Shown: piece by piece, positions 33,601 through 46,200 of the stretch
Numbering within the stretch: position 1 is the stretch's first letter
Layout: each line of letters begins with the position of its first letter
From: Lithospermum erythrorhizon
Taxonomy: Eukaryota > Streptophyta > Magnoliopsida > Boraginales > Boraginaceae
Direction of reading: 5' to 3'
NCBI GenBank assembly: GCA_019722365.1
Contig: JADFUC010000964.1
Span: forward strand, 62,001-126,000
Length of the DNA stretch: 64,000 bases
The notes under the pieces: model-generated
What the model was told of the DNA's origin: nothing
What the model saw: the letters and a program-made list of their open reading frames with translations, nothing else
The model's database searches: none
Translations under genes and position numbers: made by a program

Positions 33601-36600
33601 GTTCTCCAAGATGTTTGTTAGAGAAGGACTTGTTCACGCTGTTGATGCATTAGTTTCTCTTGAGTCTTCTAGCTCCACAACATTGCAACCTTCATCGAGC
33701 GAGAAGGATAATGATTGCTTAACGGGATCGTCACGGTCTAGGCGTTACCGTCGACGCGGCCTCACATCAAATTCAGATGCTAATCCTTCTGAAGATAATC
33801 AAAGTACTGGTCCAACCGTTGGTTCACCTCCAAATTCGTTGGAGATTCCTAGTGTGAATACAAGTATCCGCATGGCTGTTAGTGCACGTGCAAAGGCTTT
33901 CAAGGACAAGTATTTCTCTTCAGATCCAGAGGCTGGTGGCGCTGGGGTTACAGATGATCTTATACGAGTGAAGAGTTTGTGCTTGCAGCTGAATGCTGGT
34001 GTTGATGAACAAAAGATCAAATCGAAGGGTAAATCGAAAAGCCATGCCACTCGACTTGTTGAAGTTTGTGCGAGTAAAGAGGAAAACTTGGTTGAAGTGA
34101 TCACCGAGATTTTGAGAGAGCTTGGGAAAGGGGACGGTGTTTCTACTTTTGAGTTTATTGGCAGCGGTGTTGTCGACTCGTTACTAAATTACTTTACCTG
34201 TGGATATCTCTCGAAGGAAAGGCTTTCTGAAGCTACCTTGATTAAACTTCGACATCAAGCAATTCAAAGATTCAAGGCTTTCATTGCTGTTGCTCTGCCC
34301 TCGGACGAAGGGAGTGCAGCTCCTATGAGTGTTTTAGTTCAGAAGCTTCAAAATGCTTTATCTTCCCTAGAGCGGTTCCCTGTGGTGTTAAGTCATGCTT
34401 CAAGGTCCTCCACTGGAAATGCTCGCTTTTCTTCCGATTTAAGTGCTTTATCGCAGCCAATCAAGCTGCGACTTTGTAGGGCACACGGAGAGAAGTCTCT
34501 TCGTGACTATTCATCAAACATCGTGCTCATTGATCCACTTGCAAGTTTGGCAGCTGTTGAAGATTTTCTCTTTCCTCGAGTTCAACGTAGTGACTCTCAC
34601 CCGAAGGACGCAGCTTCTGCAGGGAACCCAGAGTCTGGCGCGATACATACAGGAGCAAGTGGTTCTACACCATCATCTCTGACTACTCCTGCTACTCGTC
34701 GTCATTCCACACGATCCAGATCCTCAGTTAATATAAGTGACTCTGGGAAAAAGGAGGCTTCCCAAGAGAAACATGCAACTTCATCGAAGGGCAAGGGGAA
34801 GGCCGTACTTAAACCAAATCAAGAAGAAGGAAAAATTCCACAGACAAGGAGTGCTGCTCGTAGAAGAGCAGCTCTTGATAAAGAAGCCCAATCGAAGCCT
34901 GTAAGCGGGGACTCTACATCTGAGGTATGCTTAGTGTACGAGGTAATTGTTGGGTGTTACTGTGTTACCATTCTCCAACCACCTTAAAAAGTATGATATT
35001 GGTCAAATCACTTCTAAGCAGTTTTAAAAAGACGATTTTGATCAGATCACCTCCAAACACTTAAAACGTACTCCCTCCATCCCTTTTTGATAGGTACATT
35101 TTATTTGGCACAATGATTTATTAAAATTCTAATTCAACTCACAAATTAAAATTTCCCTCCACATTTTTGAACTTAATGGGAACCAATTTAGGTCTATAAA
35201 TGGAAAATGTCCAAAACATTTAGGGATGGAGGGACTATAATTTTTCTCCAATCGCAGAAGAGTCTTGATATAATATAGAAATTCTATCTAAATTCTAGAA
35301 TCATAGAAATATTGTTTTTAACTGAATGGCGAAGGACTTATGACAGACATGTCAATGTAGACTTATATGTTGGGTGGGACCGTGGGACCTGTCTTTTCTT
35401 GACCCGGTCGCTGTTGTGATAAATAATGTTATCAGCCTGTGGTTAGTAATACATATTGAGTTCTCTAAAGGCGATTCTTTAATGGTTAGAATGTGTCAAA
35501 CAATTCAATGATGCACAGCTGCATAAGTAAATCTCTAATGGTGTGAATCTTTTGTTATAAGCTCAATGTTAAACAAAATTAATTGTTGTTTCTCTAATGG
35601 TGTGAATCTTTTGTTATAAGCTCAATGTTAAAACAAAATTAATTGTTGTTTCAAAAGTAGGTTGACTATTCCTTGAAATGAAACCTCCATATTTTATTGG
35701 GATGGAGGTAGTATCATGTTTACTTATTTTTGTAAACTAATGAGTGCTGATTTCTGTAGGATGACGATCTGGAGATTTCTCCTGTTGAAATTGATGATGC
35801 ATTGGTGATTGATGATGATGATGATGACATATCCGATGACGAGGAAGATGATCATGATGGTGTATGCTATTAGAACTTGCACCCACATTTCACATTTTCT
35901 AGTTTGCTATCTTTTGAGTTGTCATTTATGATACATTGTTATCTGTTACAATCTGCATGCTGCTTCAAGCAGAATGCAGGAACATAATTTTCTTCGTTGT
36001 CCTAGAAACTTGCGACTCTTAAAGTGCTACAAATGATGACTGATGCATATTGAAAACTGCAAGCCTTAGTGGTTTACATAATGTAGATTAATTATATTCT
36101 TGATCACTAATTTGAGAATCTCATAGAAAATAATGCCTGGCTCAGGTCTTAGGAGATGATTCACTACCTGTTCGTATGACGGACCAAGTCCATGATGTGA
36201 AATTGAGCGATTCTGTGGCTGATGGTCCTTCTACTCCTACATCAAATCAGGACTCCACATATCCTACTGGGGGTTCTAGCAGCAAAGTAACTGGTTCATT
36301 GAGAGATTCAGATTCAGCTGAACATAGGAGTGGGGGTCCATTTGCTTCAAGGGGCTCAATGTCTTTTGCTGCTGCTGCCATGGTAGGACTTGCCTCTGGG
36401 AATAGTAGAGGAGTGAGAGCAAGGCATGGGCGTCTTTTGTTTGGATCAAATGATCCACAGCGACTGGTTTTTTCTGCTGGCGGGAAGCAGTTAAATAGGC
36501 ATTTGACTGTATATCAAGCTATCCAGAGACAGCTTGTACTCGATGAGGATGATGAGGAGAAGTATGGAGGCCATGACTCTATTTCCAATGATGGAAGTAG

Positions 36601-39227
36601 ACTGTGGGGTGATATTTACACTATAACGTACAAGAGGGCAGACAGTAGATCAGAGGGTACCTCAGGTGGTGCCACTAACTCAGCGACAACTCCAAAATCT
36701 GCCAAAGCAGCTTCCAGCAGTGCCAATATGGGTTCCTCTTTGGATCATGTGTCTCTACTTGATAGCATATTACAGGGTGAGCTGCCTTGTGATATGGAAA
36801 AAGGAAATCCTACTTACAACATTTTGGTACTGTTGCGAGTTTTGGAAGGTTTGAATCAACTTGCTCCTCGTTTAAGAGTTCAGGCAGTAACTGACAGTTT
36901 CTCCGAAGGAAAACTAACTAGTTTCAATGAACTTAGTGTTACTGGAGTGAAAATTCCCACTGATGAATTTGTTAATGGTAAACTTACTCCAAAATTGGCT
37001 AGACAGATTCAGGATGCACTTGCACTATGTAGTGGGTCTCTTCCATCATGGTGTTACCAGCTGACCAAGTCATGCCCATTTTTGTTTCCCTTCGAGACTA
37101 GGCAGCAATACTTCCACTCAACAGCCTTTGGATTGTCTCGTGCTCTACATAGGCTCCAGCAGCAACAAGGTGCAGATGGTCAAGGATCTACAAATGAGAG
37201 AGAAGTAAGAGTCGGGAGATTGCAACGACAGAAAGTTCGTGTATCACGTAATCGAATATTAGACTCGGCTATAAAAGTCATGGAGATGTACTCCAGTCAA
37301 AAGGCCGTACTTGAAGTTGAATATTTTGGTGAAGTTGGCACTGGCTTGGGTCCAACCTTGGAGTTCTACACTCTTTTGAGTCATGATCTACAGAGAACTG
37401 GACTAGGAATGTGGCGATCAAGTTCTTTGTTAGATGGACCTATGATGGAAGTTGATGACCAATATCTGAATGGAAGAACCAAAAGCATTTCTGATACAAT
37501 TTCAACTGCAAGAAAGTCAAATCTTGTGTATGCACCGCTTGGATTGTTCCCTCAGCCATGGCCCCCAACTGTTGATGCAGCTGAAGGAAACCAGTTCTCT
37601 AAAACAATGGACTATTTTCGGTTGCTTGGACGAGTGATGGCCAAAGCTCTTCAAGATGGGAGGCTTTTGGACCTGCCAATATCAACTGCATTTTATAAAC
37701 TTGTGCTTGGTCAAGTAAGCTAAAGTTATTGCTGCTAGTTGCTCCTTTGTCTACTACGAGTACTATGCATTTTATGTTGTCTTTCAATTTGCAGGATTTA
37801 GATTTGCATGATATCCTTCTATTTGATGCGGAGCTTGGGATGACTTTGCAAGAACTGCAAGCCCTTGTTTTCCGGAAGCGATATTTAGAATCATTGGGAG
37901 GTCATAATATTGATAAAATTTCAGAATTACATTTCCGTGGGGCACCAGTAGAGGACTTGTGTTTAGATTTCACCCTTCCTGGTTATCCTGAATATGTTCT
38001 GAAGCCTGGCGACACAAATGTATGAATAACTTTATCAATTTCTGGCTTTCTTCTTTTTTAGATTGCTTTTTAAAATTGACTTTCTATCTTATGATTTTTC
38101 CTAGGTGGATATCTACAATCTTGAAGAGTACATCTCCTTGGTGGTTGATGCTACCGTCCGAAACGGAATTGGAAGACAAATAGAATCTTTTAGATCTGGA
38201 TTTAATCAGGTTTAGTGTTTTTAGTTTACAACAATTATAGAAATTTCTATTTGTTGTTTGTGTGAAGTCAAAGCTTATGGAGTCACATATGTTCTCTCTC
38301 AGGTTTTTGATATATCAACCTTGCAAATATTTTCTCCACATGAACTCGATTATTTGCTTTGTGGTCGTAGAGAAATGTGGAAGGTACTTTCCTTATATAT
38401 TTCTTTTGGGACACTATATATCATCAATAATGCAGGCAAAGACATATTATTTTCTTTCCAAGTTTTTTGAGAATTTCGTTTTCTATTATTGCAGGCAGAG
38501 TCGCTGGTTGATCATATCAAATTTGATCATGGTTATACTTCTAAGAGCCCTGCCATTATATTTGTATGTACTCATTTCTCTTTTCTTTAGTTTTTTTCAT
38601 TCTCTTGATCCAATCAATTGCAACTTGGAAGTTGTTTGACAGTATGCTTGTTCTCCTTTGTACTGATTTTCACATGTAAGCCAAACTTGCTATCATTTTG
38701 ACGAAAAATAGTATATTGTGTTTGAACCTTAGTTACTTGAGATCATGGGAGAATTCACCCCTGAGCAGCAGCGAGCCTTCTGTCAGTTTGTTACTGGTGC
38801 TCCTCGACTTCCCCCGGGTGGTCTGGCAGTGTTGAATCCCAAGTTGACAATTGTGAGAAAGGTATGCAAGAGGGTGTACTTTGTCTGGGTCGTAGTTTAT
38901 TCCGTACTTCTGTTTTCATGTATCCATTGATTTTATGGCAGCATTCAAGCACAGGGAATACAGTTCACAATGGCTCTGGGTTGGAAAATGTTGATGATGA
39001 TTTGCCCAGTGTGATGACGTGTGCTAATTACTTGAAGCTTCCTCCCTATTCCACCAAGGTATAAAACTAGTACTTGATAAGCCTGTAAAATCAAGTCTAT
39101 TGTTGGTGTATCATGGTTGTTGTTTGTTCCTGATTTTTCGACATCTTCATATATTTAACAGGAAATTATGTACAATAAACTATTGTACGCGATTAATGAA
39201 GGGCAGGGATCATTTGATTTGTCATGA
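30638..39227 (+). CDS. UPL3: HECT-type E3 ubiquitin-protein ligase UPL3 (KAKTUS)
   Basis: Seventeen exons give about 1,885 residues (Arabidopsis UPL3 has 1,888): 30638-31486, 31652-31762, 31861-31977, 32068-32238, 32330-32491, 32966-33211, 33298-33419, 33508-34924, 35760-35861, 36146-37714, 37795-38019, 38105-38209, 38303-38383, 38495-38563, 38733-38861, 38942-39058 and 39162-39227. The N-terminus [17 protein letters not shown] is diagnostic. Armadillo-type repeats fill about 170-560. An acidic tract ([16 protein letters not shown]) lies near 1090. The HECT domain ends the protein, with the catalytic cysteine in [15 protein letters not shown] at about 1852 and the tail GSFDLS. UPL3 restrains trichome branching and endoreduplication by targeting GL3/EGL3 and has roles in senescence and seed traits. 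All exons are open. Two introns have odd donors: intron 1 uses GC (31487), and intron 7 lacks GT. Confidence 0.95.
33403..33507 (+). other. UPL3: UPL3 intron 7 with abnormal donor and an alternative GT-AG pair
   Basis: By homology exon 7 should end at 33419 after TTTCAAG, but the next bases are CTTCTAA, not GT; reading through meets a stop. The acceptor CTGCAG at 33507 is normal. AGCTTCT occurs at both junctions, so the splice point can be shifted, yet no shift gives GT-AG or GC-AG. An alternative canonical intron 33403-33487 (donor GTCACA, acceptor TTTTTCTTAG) keeps the frame and replaces the five residues VTNIS with PVYWFC. Confidence 0.65.
35071..35235. mobile_element. Stowaway MITE in UPL3 intron 8
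   Basis: 165 bases from CTCCCTCCATCCCTTTTTG to AGGGATGGAGGGAC, flanked by TA on both sides (35069-35070 and 35236-35237). The ends are inverted copies over about 15 bases, with a further shared ACATTTT inside. Classic Stowaway structure. Confidence 0.85.
35532..35652. repeat. 59-base tandem duplication in UPL3 intron 8
   Basis: TCTCTAATGGTGTGAATC starts at 35532 and 35591; the two copies differ by one inserted A. It lies in the intron between exons 8 and 9, with no effect on coding sequence. Confidence 0.92.
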
Positions 39228-40253
39228 GTCCATGAACTCGGATTCTCTGGATACTTGGAACTTCGACTTTTTTCATAAACCAGAGATAGTGAGTAAGGTG
39301 AGTTGGGTTGGAACCTTCCTGCAAACGGCTTTAAGTTGTAATTACTTTTTTTTTGTTTGGTTTACGTTTGTACTCCATACTTTATAGGTCGTTTGTATCT
39401 ATCTGATGGTTTATCTTAAAATTTGAGATTCTGCAGGTTCTGGTGTTCAAGTGATCAAAATAATTTGCAGAGCAACATCTCTGGAGGATCCATTTTTCCT
39501 AATGCAAGTATTTGTAAATAAATAGAAATAATTATTTGTTTAAATTCTTCAATCTTTCGGCCGATGACATGAATTACAAACTGCCGAGCCTTGCGTTGCG
39601 GTTTCTTTTTTCTTTTTCGCTGCCCATGTTCTCAACTTGGGCTACTTATCGACATTTTTGGCAGTTTAATAAAATATTATTAAGTTGTACATTCGCGATG
39701 TTCTTTTATTTTTCTAAACTTAGTGATATGATTTCGGTCATTTTATGCATCCTGTAAGCCATGATTTTTTTCCCTAGTCATATATTTTTGTTTTTGCTTT
39801 GGCTAGTTTAATGATCATTTCATATGAAGCAAAGATATCTGTCAAAATGCTTCAAATAATTTCACTTCATATGAAACTAGATGATTCTGGGTTTTGCAAT
39901 CAATTTTCCCTTATAGCTGATTCCTTTAATCTTCTTGTTATCAAGAGTGAATTTTTTTTTGTTATGTTCTGAAATTCATGATATAATTTTTTCATGTTCT
40001 TTTCTTTTTCTTTTCATGTCATTAATCTTTTACAAAATGTACCTCTTGTAACAAATACAATTTACTCGTGTGAGAAGTGATAACTTAGGTTCTCGATTTT
40101 GTTAATTTTATTTGTTGTAGCATCATTATCATATATATACACTAAGAAATAATTCTACATTTCTGGGGAAGCATTCCAAGAACATTTATAGTAGTACGTT
40201 CCCTCTGCAACTACTTCTGCATTACCCTATCTGTAGAAACTTCAATACTTGAA
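39228..40253. other. Intergenic region between the convergent UPL3 and BGAL genes
   Basis: T-rich stretch holding the 3' UTRs of both genes. The open frame at 39536-39757 is low-complexity and not supported. No repeat was identified. Confidence 0.5.
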
Positions 40254-43200
40254 TTAATTTCCACATCTTGCTTGAATAGCCATTAACTTTGCAAAACCTT
40301 CACATTTCTGTTCAAAAGCTGATAGTGGTATCTCACAAGTACTCTTCCCCAGGCAATGCTGTTCATATACAGATAACAAAAAGTATTAGCCATATCGAAT
40401 TCTAACAATTGGATCATATATTGGAATGTGATTGTCTGTCATACAAAATGTAACAAATGATCCAAAATCAACTATTAATCAATTTAGATTAAATTTATCG
40501 AACCGTTATGGTAATGCAAAAGGTCACAGCCATGATACATACCTGTTCAGCCACTTGTTGAGAATTGGGAGAAGTGCATGAGCCAAGTTTGAAGTATCCA
40601 CAAGCACCTTCAGGGTTACCATAACTGGCAAACTCAATGGCTTTGACTACTTTCCCTTGAGGGCAATATAAATGACCAGATTTATCAGCAGTAGTAACAG
40701 GAGAGCTCATATCAACTCCAGGCTTTCCCCATCTTACCAATTGTGGTGGAAATGCTTCACTTATAATACTACATATAATATCCCTATTCACTGTTTGGAT
40801 CTGAACTCCTGTTATGTTTCCTCCATTCTCTTCAAAAATAACCAACAGGTTATTTTTATCTTTCAAGAATGCTCTTGGAATGTGATACCTAGATAAATTC
40901 ATTAAGATAATTATTTTTTACAATTATATTACAACAATCGTACTTTGAAAACTTACTCGGCTTGACTCGATTGTCCAAGAGGAGAGAGGAAAGAGACCCA
41001 ATAGCGACCAATACTCTTTCCATTAACCCAAATCATTCCTTTAGACATAGAGTTCATGTTTATAGCCAATGGGTCGGAGCCTTCGGGCATATCGAAATGT
41101 GTCTATACCACACCCAAAAACAAATTAATATGGCATAATAGTACTCCATGATGTAACTTTTTTAATGCATTACCTTGTACCATGTAACAGCTTTAGAACC
41201 ATTCATTTCACTCAATGATTTCCATTTTATTTTCTTTGCTCCTGCTTTTGTGTATATTTGATCTCTCTCCCCGGATATTCCAACCTTCAAATAATATTTA
41301 CATGTGTTTTCAGACTTTTGATGTAATGCTAGTTGACATGGATTGTTGGTTCTATCATAAATACTATCCGCTCCTTATCCCGTTTCGGTAGAAGCTTATT
41401 AAATGGCATTGAGGCATCTCGACACGAATAATAAATGAATACGAGCGAGTACAATTACCTCATGCCCCCAGTTGTTCTGAGTAATATCTAGTGTCCCTGC
41501 CATTAGACCTTGGATTGTTACTGCTCGAGGTCCAGCAAATCTCTTTTCCATATAAGCTCCACTATTCTACATTTTTTTTTGTCAAAAGTTAAATTATTGG
41601 TAACATTAGAAGCTGGAATATTTGATACCAACTTTACATGTGCGATACACCTATATGTAATCAATTTCTTTACATATTCGACATTTTTTACGTTTAATTC
41701 TAAATCATTATAAAAACTACGTAGAAAAAATTACTCTTTTGAATTTTTTTCTAATTAATATTTTTATTTTTTTAAAGGGATATTTTGATCACAAATAAAT
41801 TTTTAAATATAATAATAAAAATTATGATAAAATACATGCCTATATAGAGAGATTATACGAAATTGAGATTCATAGAGAGATACAAATATTACTTTAACAA
41901 TTTGATGTCATCTGACTAAATTTATTGACGAATTAATCATCAATATTGGATCATCGAATTATTTGCTTCTTTCTAGGTTAAATTAGTATGATTTAAAAAA
42001 TATATAATTTAAATTTTTATGGATCCCAATATATATAATTCATATCTGCATGAAATTAAATAACAATAGTAATAATAATAATAATAATTCTACTCAAGTC
42101 ATATGGTTATTTAACTCATACCTAATGATAACAATAGTTTTACATAATAAATAATAATAATAATTCTACAAAAAATACGGAGTATATGCTTATTTAACTA
42201 ACACTTATAATAATAATAATAACAATAATAGTTTTACATAAAATATATTATTATTTAACTAACACAAATTATTAAAGATTGAAAATGACATATGATGAGA
42301 AAATTATATTGATGAAAGGAGTAATAAATTAATAATATATAAATACGGTATTAATTTTGTGAATCAATCACGAAAGCTTATACGCAAAATCGGAAGAAAA
42401 ATAATTGTGTTATTTAATGTCTATCTTTGAACTATTTAAACATGCAATCGAAGATAAAAGAACAAAGCTTAATTAAAAAGTGGAATGCACGACAATTATA
42501 AAATATATATGTCAAATGTATATGATGTATCATCCTCAAACCGTACGTATGTACTGATGATTCCTTTTCAATTGGTAATCTTACATATATGCAAGTATAA
42601 AGTATGATGAATACTTAATACTATCTCCGTTTTTTATTCGAATGCTGTGATATCGCATGAAATTTTGACCATTAATTATTAGCTACTCATTATTTTAATA
42701 AATATAAAAAGTTATATTATTATTAGATTCGCTCTTTGAAAATAGTTTCATAATATTATTTTTTTATTTATAATTTTGAAACATATAGTTTAAGAATAAT
42801 TGATAGTCAAAGTTCCTTCAAGATATACGAAAAACGTCAAATAAAAAAATAAGTGTAATAAGAAGCACCTTGTTCAGAACTATTAACTTTTTAGATAGAA
42901 AAGTAATTTAGTAATTAATAGTGTGAAAAAGAAAGAAACACAACCCTTATTTATAATTTTATTTATGATAGTGATTAGTGATAAATCCACGACTACTTAG
43001 GCCTTAGCAATAATTTCAATGTGAAAATATAGATATTTACAGGGAATCCGACGGTCATAGCTAAGAGAGTGAATTCATTCTTTCCAGCCTTCAAATTATG
43101 AATTGGCTGTCTGAAGACAAAGCTCTTTTCAACATTGTTTCCATGCCCAGAACCTGAAATCAAGATTCCAATAATAAGCGAGCCCAAGTTTTTCCATTTT

Positions 43201-46200
43201 CCAGGATTGAGATTTGCACGAATTGAATCGAACTTTCAGACTATTTTACAAGCTACGACCCTCCAAGGCTCCAACCCTCACATCTCGTTAGCACCCTTGT
43301 AAATTGTAATATACACATAAAATTACCTAAATATTCGCCATTTGCAAAAGCTACTAATGCATGTCCAAGACTTGCAATCTGTAGGACTGGGACAATATCA
43401 GACCTCATTGGCAAGTCCCGTTTATCAAATTCAATGCTGCATTGATCCATAACCACCATAAAAAATAATAAAAAATGAGAATGATAAACCATCACGTATG
43501 ATTTGTCATATTTAATATGGGGCGAGCACTCTGTCAATTAAGTCCTTTATCATAAAATATAGCAATCGAAGGGGGTCTAGTGCAGCTTGGTATCGCGTTT
43601 GTTTTGTGTACAAAATGTCATATTGTTATTACCTTGTACTGTACCAAGCATAGTCAGAGGTGTCCCTGGTGAGAGAGTACAATTCTAGTGGTGACTTGCT
43701 CTTCAATTTTAATTTAGCAATGGTGGGGACTTTCTCCTGATATACATCCCACTTGAAGTTCCTTGCTTTGAGTGTTTGAGTGAAGGTCCTTGCATTGTGT
43801 TGAGCAACAATCTATCATCATTAGTTAGTATTATTCCATAATTACATGAGTGGCACTGCTATAATAATTAATGTGTAATAATTGGAGTAATTGTTAACAC
43901 TCAAAGACTCACATATTGAGTATTGTACACCACTGTTTTGCAGTCAGGAAGGATGCTAACAGATTTTTGTTGCATGAAATAAGAATTTCCCCTGAAATTT
44001 ATGGTGAAATCTTCTTTTGAGTGGTTATTGGTCAAGAATGCAGCACAGATTTTGGTTCCTGGCTTCTCATAAGTTGTGATCTACAAAAATAATAAACCAT
44101 ATATGAAAACTTATACATGTAATTCTGTGACTTCTTAGCTGAGTCCGGTAGAGGTGCTTAAGGATCGGACTTATCCACGATACTTAAATCCGATATTCGA
44201 TATCAAGATTGAGTTTATACCCAAATGCACTAACTCATGTACCATCTGTTCAGGTGCAATTGTGTTTACACCTTGTTTAAGTCACATCCTTAAGAACCTA
44301 CATACACTAAGCCGAATAATGTTACCTCCAAGTCATTGTTAATTTTTTCCACTTTTTGAGTCCCTGTTAGTAAAGCAGTCTTGGATAAATCCAGAGCTTT
44401 GTGCAAGTCTCTAAGATGTCCCCATTTGGGTTCTCTTTGTAAAGCTGGAACAAATAGCAAATCATATATCCCAATATAAGTACAAAATTAGCAATTACAA
44501 TCATAGTTTTGATCATTCCATGCATATTACAATTATATATATATAAAGTTCTTCGAGAGCTCTAACCGAATTCATCAAGGGGGGCTTCATCATAGTACCG
44601 AGTTGTGACAAATGATGAACCGGTTCTTCCAAAATTTGTACCACCATAATACTAAAAAAAAGGAAAAAAATTGAGTTATTAAATGTATTGACATACATGT
44701 TCTTGTTTAAGAGAATACAGTAGTTCATATCGAAAATTGTTTACCATATAATAATTGGTGAGAGTTCCGTTCTTTGCAAAGAAACGAGCAACCGCAAATG
44801 CAATATCTTCAGCTGATCTTTGAGATGGAGGATCACCAAATGTTCTGTATCTGTATCAATTGAATTTGCATTCAGAATGATACATATATACTTCGATATA
44901 GGCAATCCAAATATCAAAGTCATGTACAATAATAAGTTGTCAAATGATGTTTGATAATAAAACAAGTGCGTGACAAGTAATCAAACTAGTATAGTAGTTA
45001 GAAAATCTTTTTCCCAATCATTTGTTCTGTATTATGCATGATACAGACATATTGAGATTACCACTTACAAGTGTTATAGTTAACATTCAGATTATTAAAT
45101 GTATGTGAGGGACTTAATTTTTTGTAGTAATACTTACTGTGCTGTCCAGTTCTCAGTCCATAGAGAAGGCTTATTAGGACCATTTGGTCCTGTAAAAGTA
45201 TCCGCACATTGTCTCCCGTTGCATGTGTTGATCTATTATGAAATTCGTTAATTCTGACCATCGAAAAATAAACTGGACAATTTTTTTGGGACAGCGGGAG
45301 TGAAAAACAATAAGAAAAATGCTCACAATCTTATCAGGGGCATCCAATTGTTTGCACATGATCCATGGAACTCCATTATATAGGCTTGTAGCCATATCTG
45401 CTGCCCAATATATATACTTCTTTCCTAAGTCTCTGTATGCAAGCTGAACATTGTTGTATTCATTCTCTATCTGAGCCATTATGATAGGTCCTCCCTGAGG
45501 GGCAAATAGTTTCTCCTTTTCCACCATTTTTATTATCCTCTCACTATATTGCTTCATGTGGTTCTGCTTAGAGAAGTGCATTGTTATTAACCTTCCATAG
45601 ATGAAGCTTCACTATTACCATCCTTACAATTTCAAGAATCCAAATGGTAATAATGCGACTAAGGTGAATCAAACTTTCAAATTACAAAATGGTTTTAAAC
45701 ATTTGGTTTATTAATTCATCATAATGCATGTTTTTAACCATTATGTACAAAATTGAAAGGTGTCCGAAAAAGTATATTGTTAGTTTCACAACTTAATGGT
45801 ATTAAGCTTTACGCTTTATTACATTGTTGAATCACAAAATGAATAGATTAATGGGGTACGATATCAATACTATGTTAAGTTATAAGAGAAGATCACTATA
45901 AAATGTAGAAACTACATTATCATGAAAAATATTTACCATAAATTGGTCATTGTAAGAGCGAAAAGTGATATTTGGAACTTCCCGTAACCAATATGGGAAC
46001 CCTCTGCATTGTATGAACAACTAAATAAAGTTAATAATTTGGGTCTCAATATGGGGAAGAGGGGGTTGGGGCTATGGCCTATGGGGAAGATATGAAGTGT
46101 ATAGTATACCCTTGATTCCACTCAGCCTCTATGTAAGGTCCAATTCTAAGAGTTACATACAAACCATGCTGGCCAATCAACTTGATAAATTTGACGAGGT

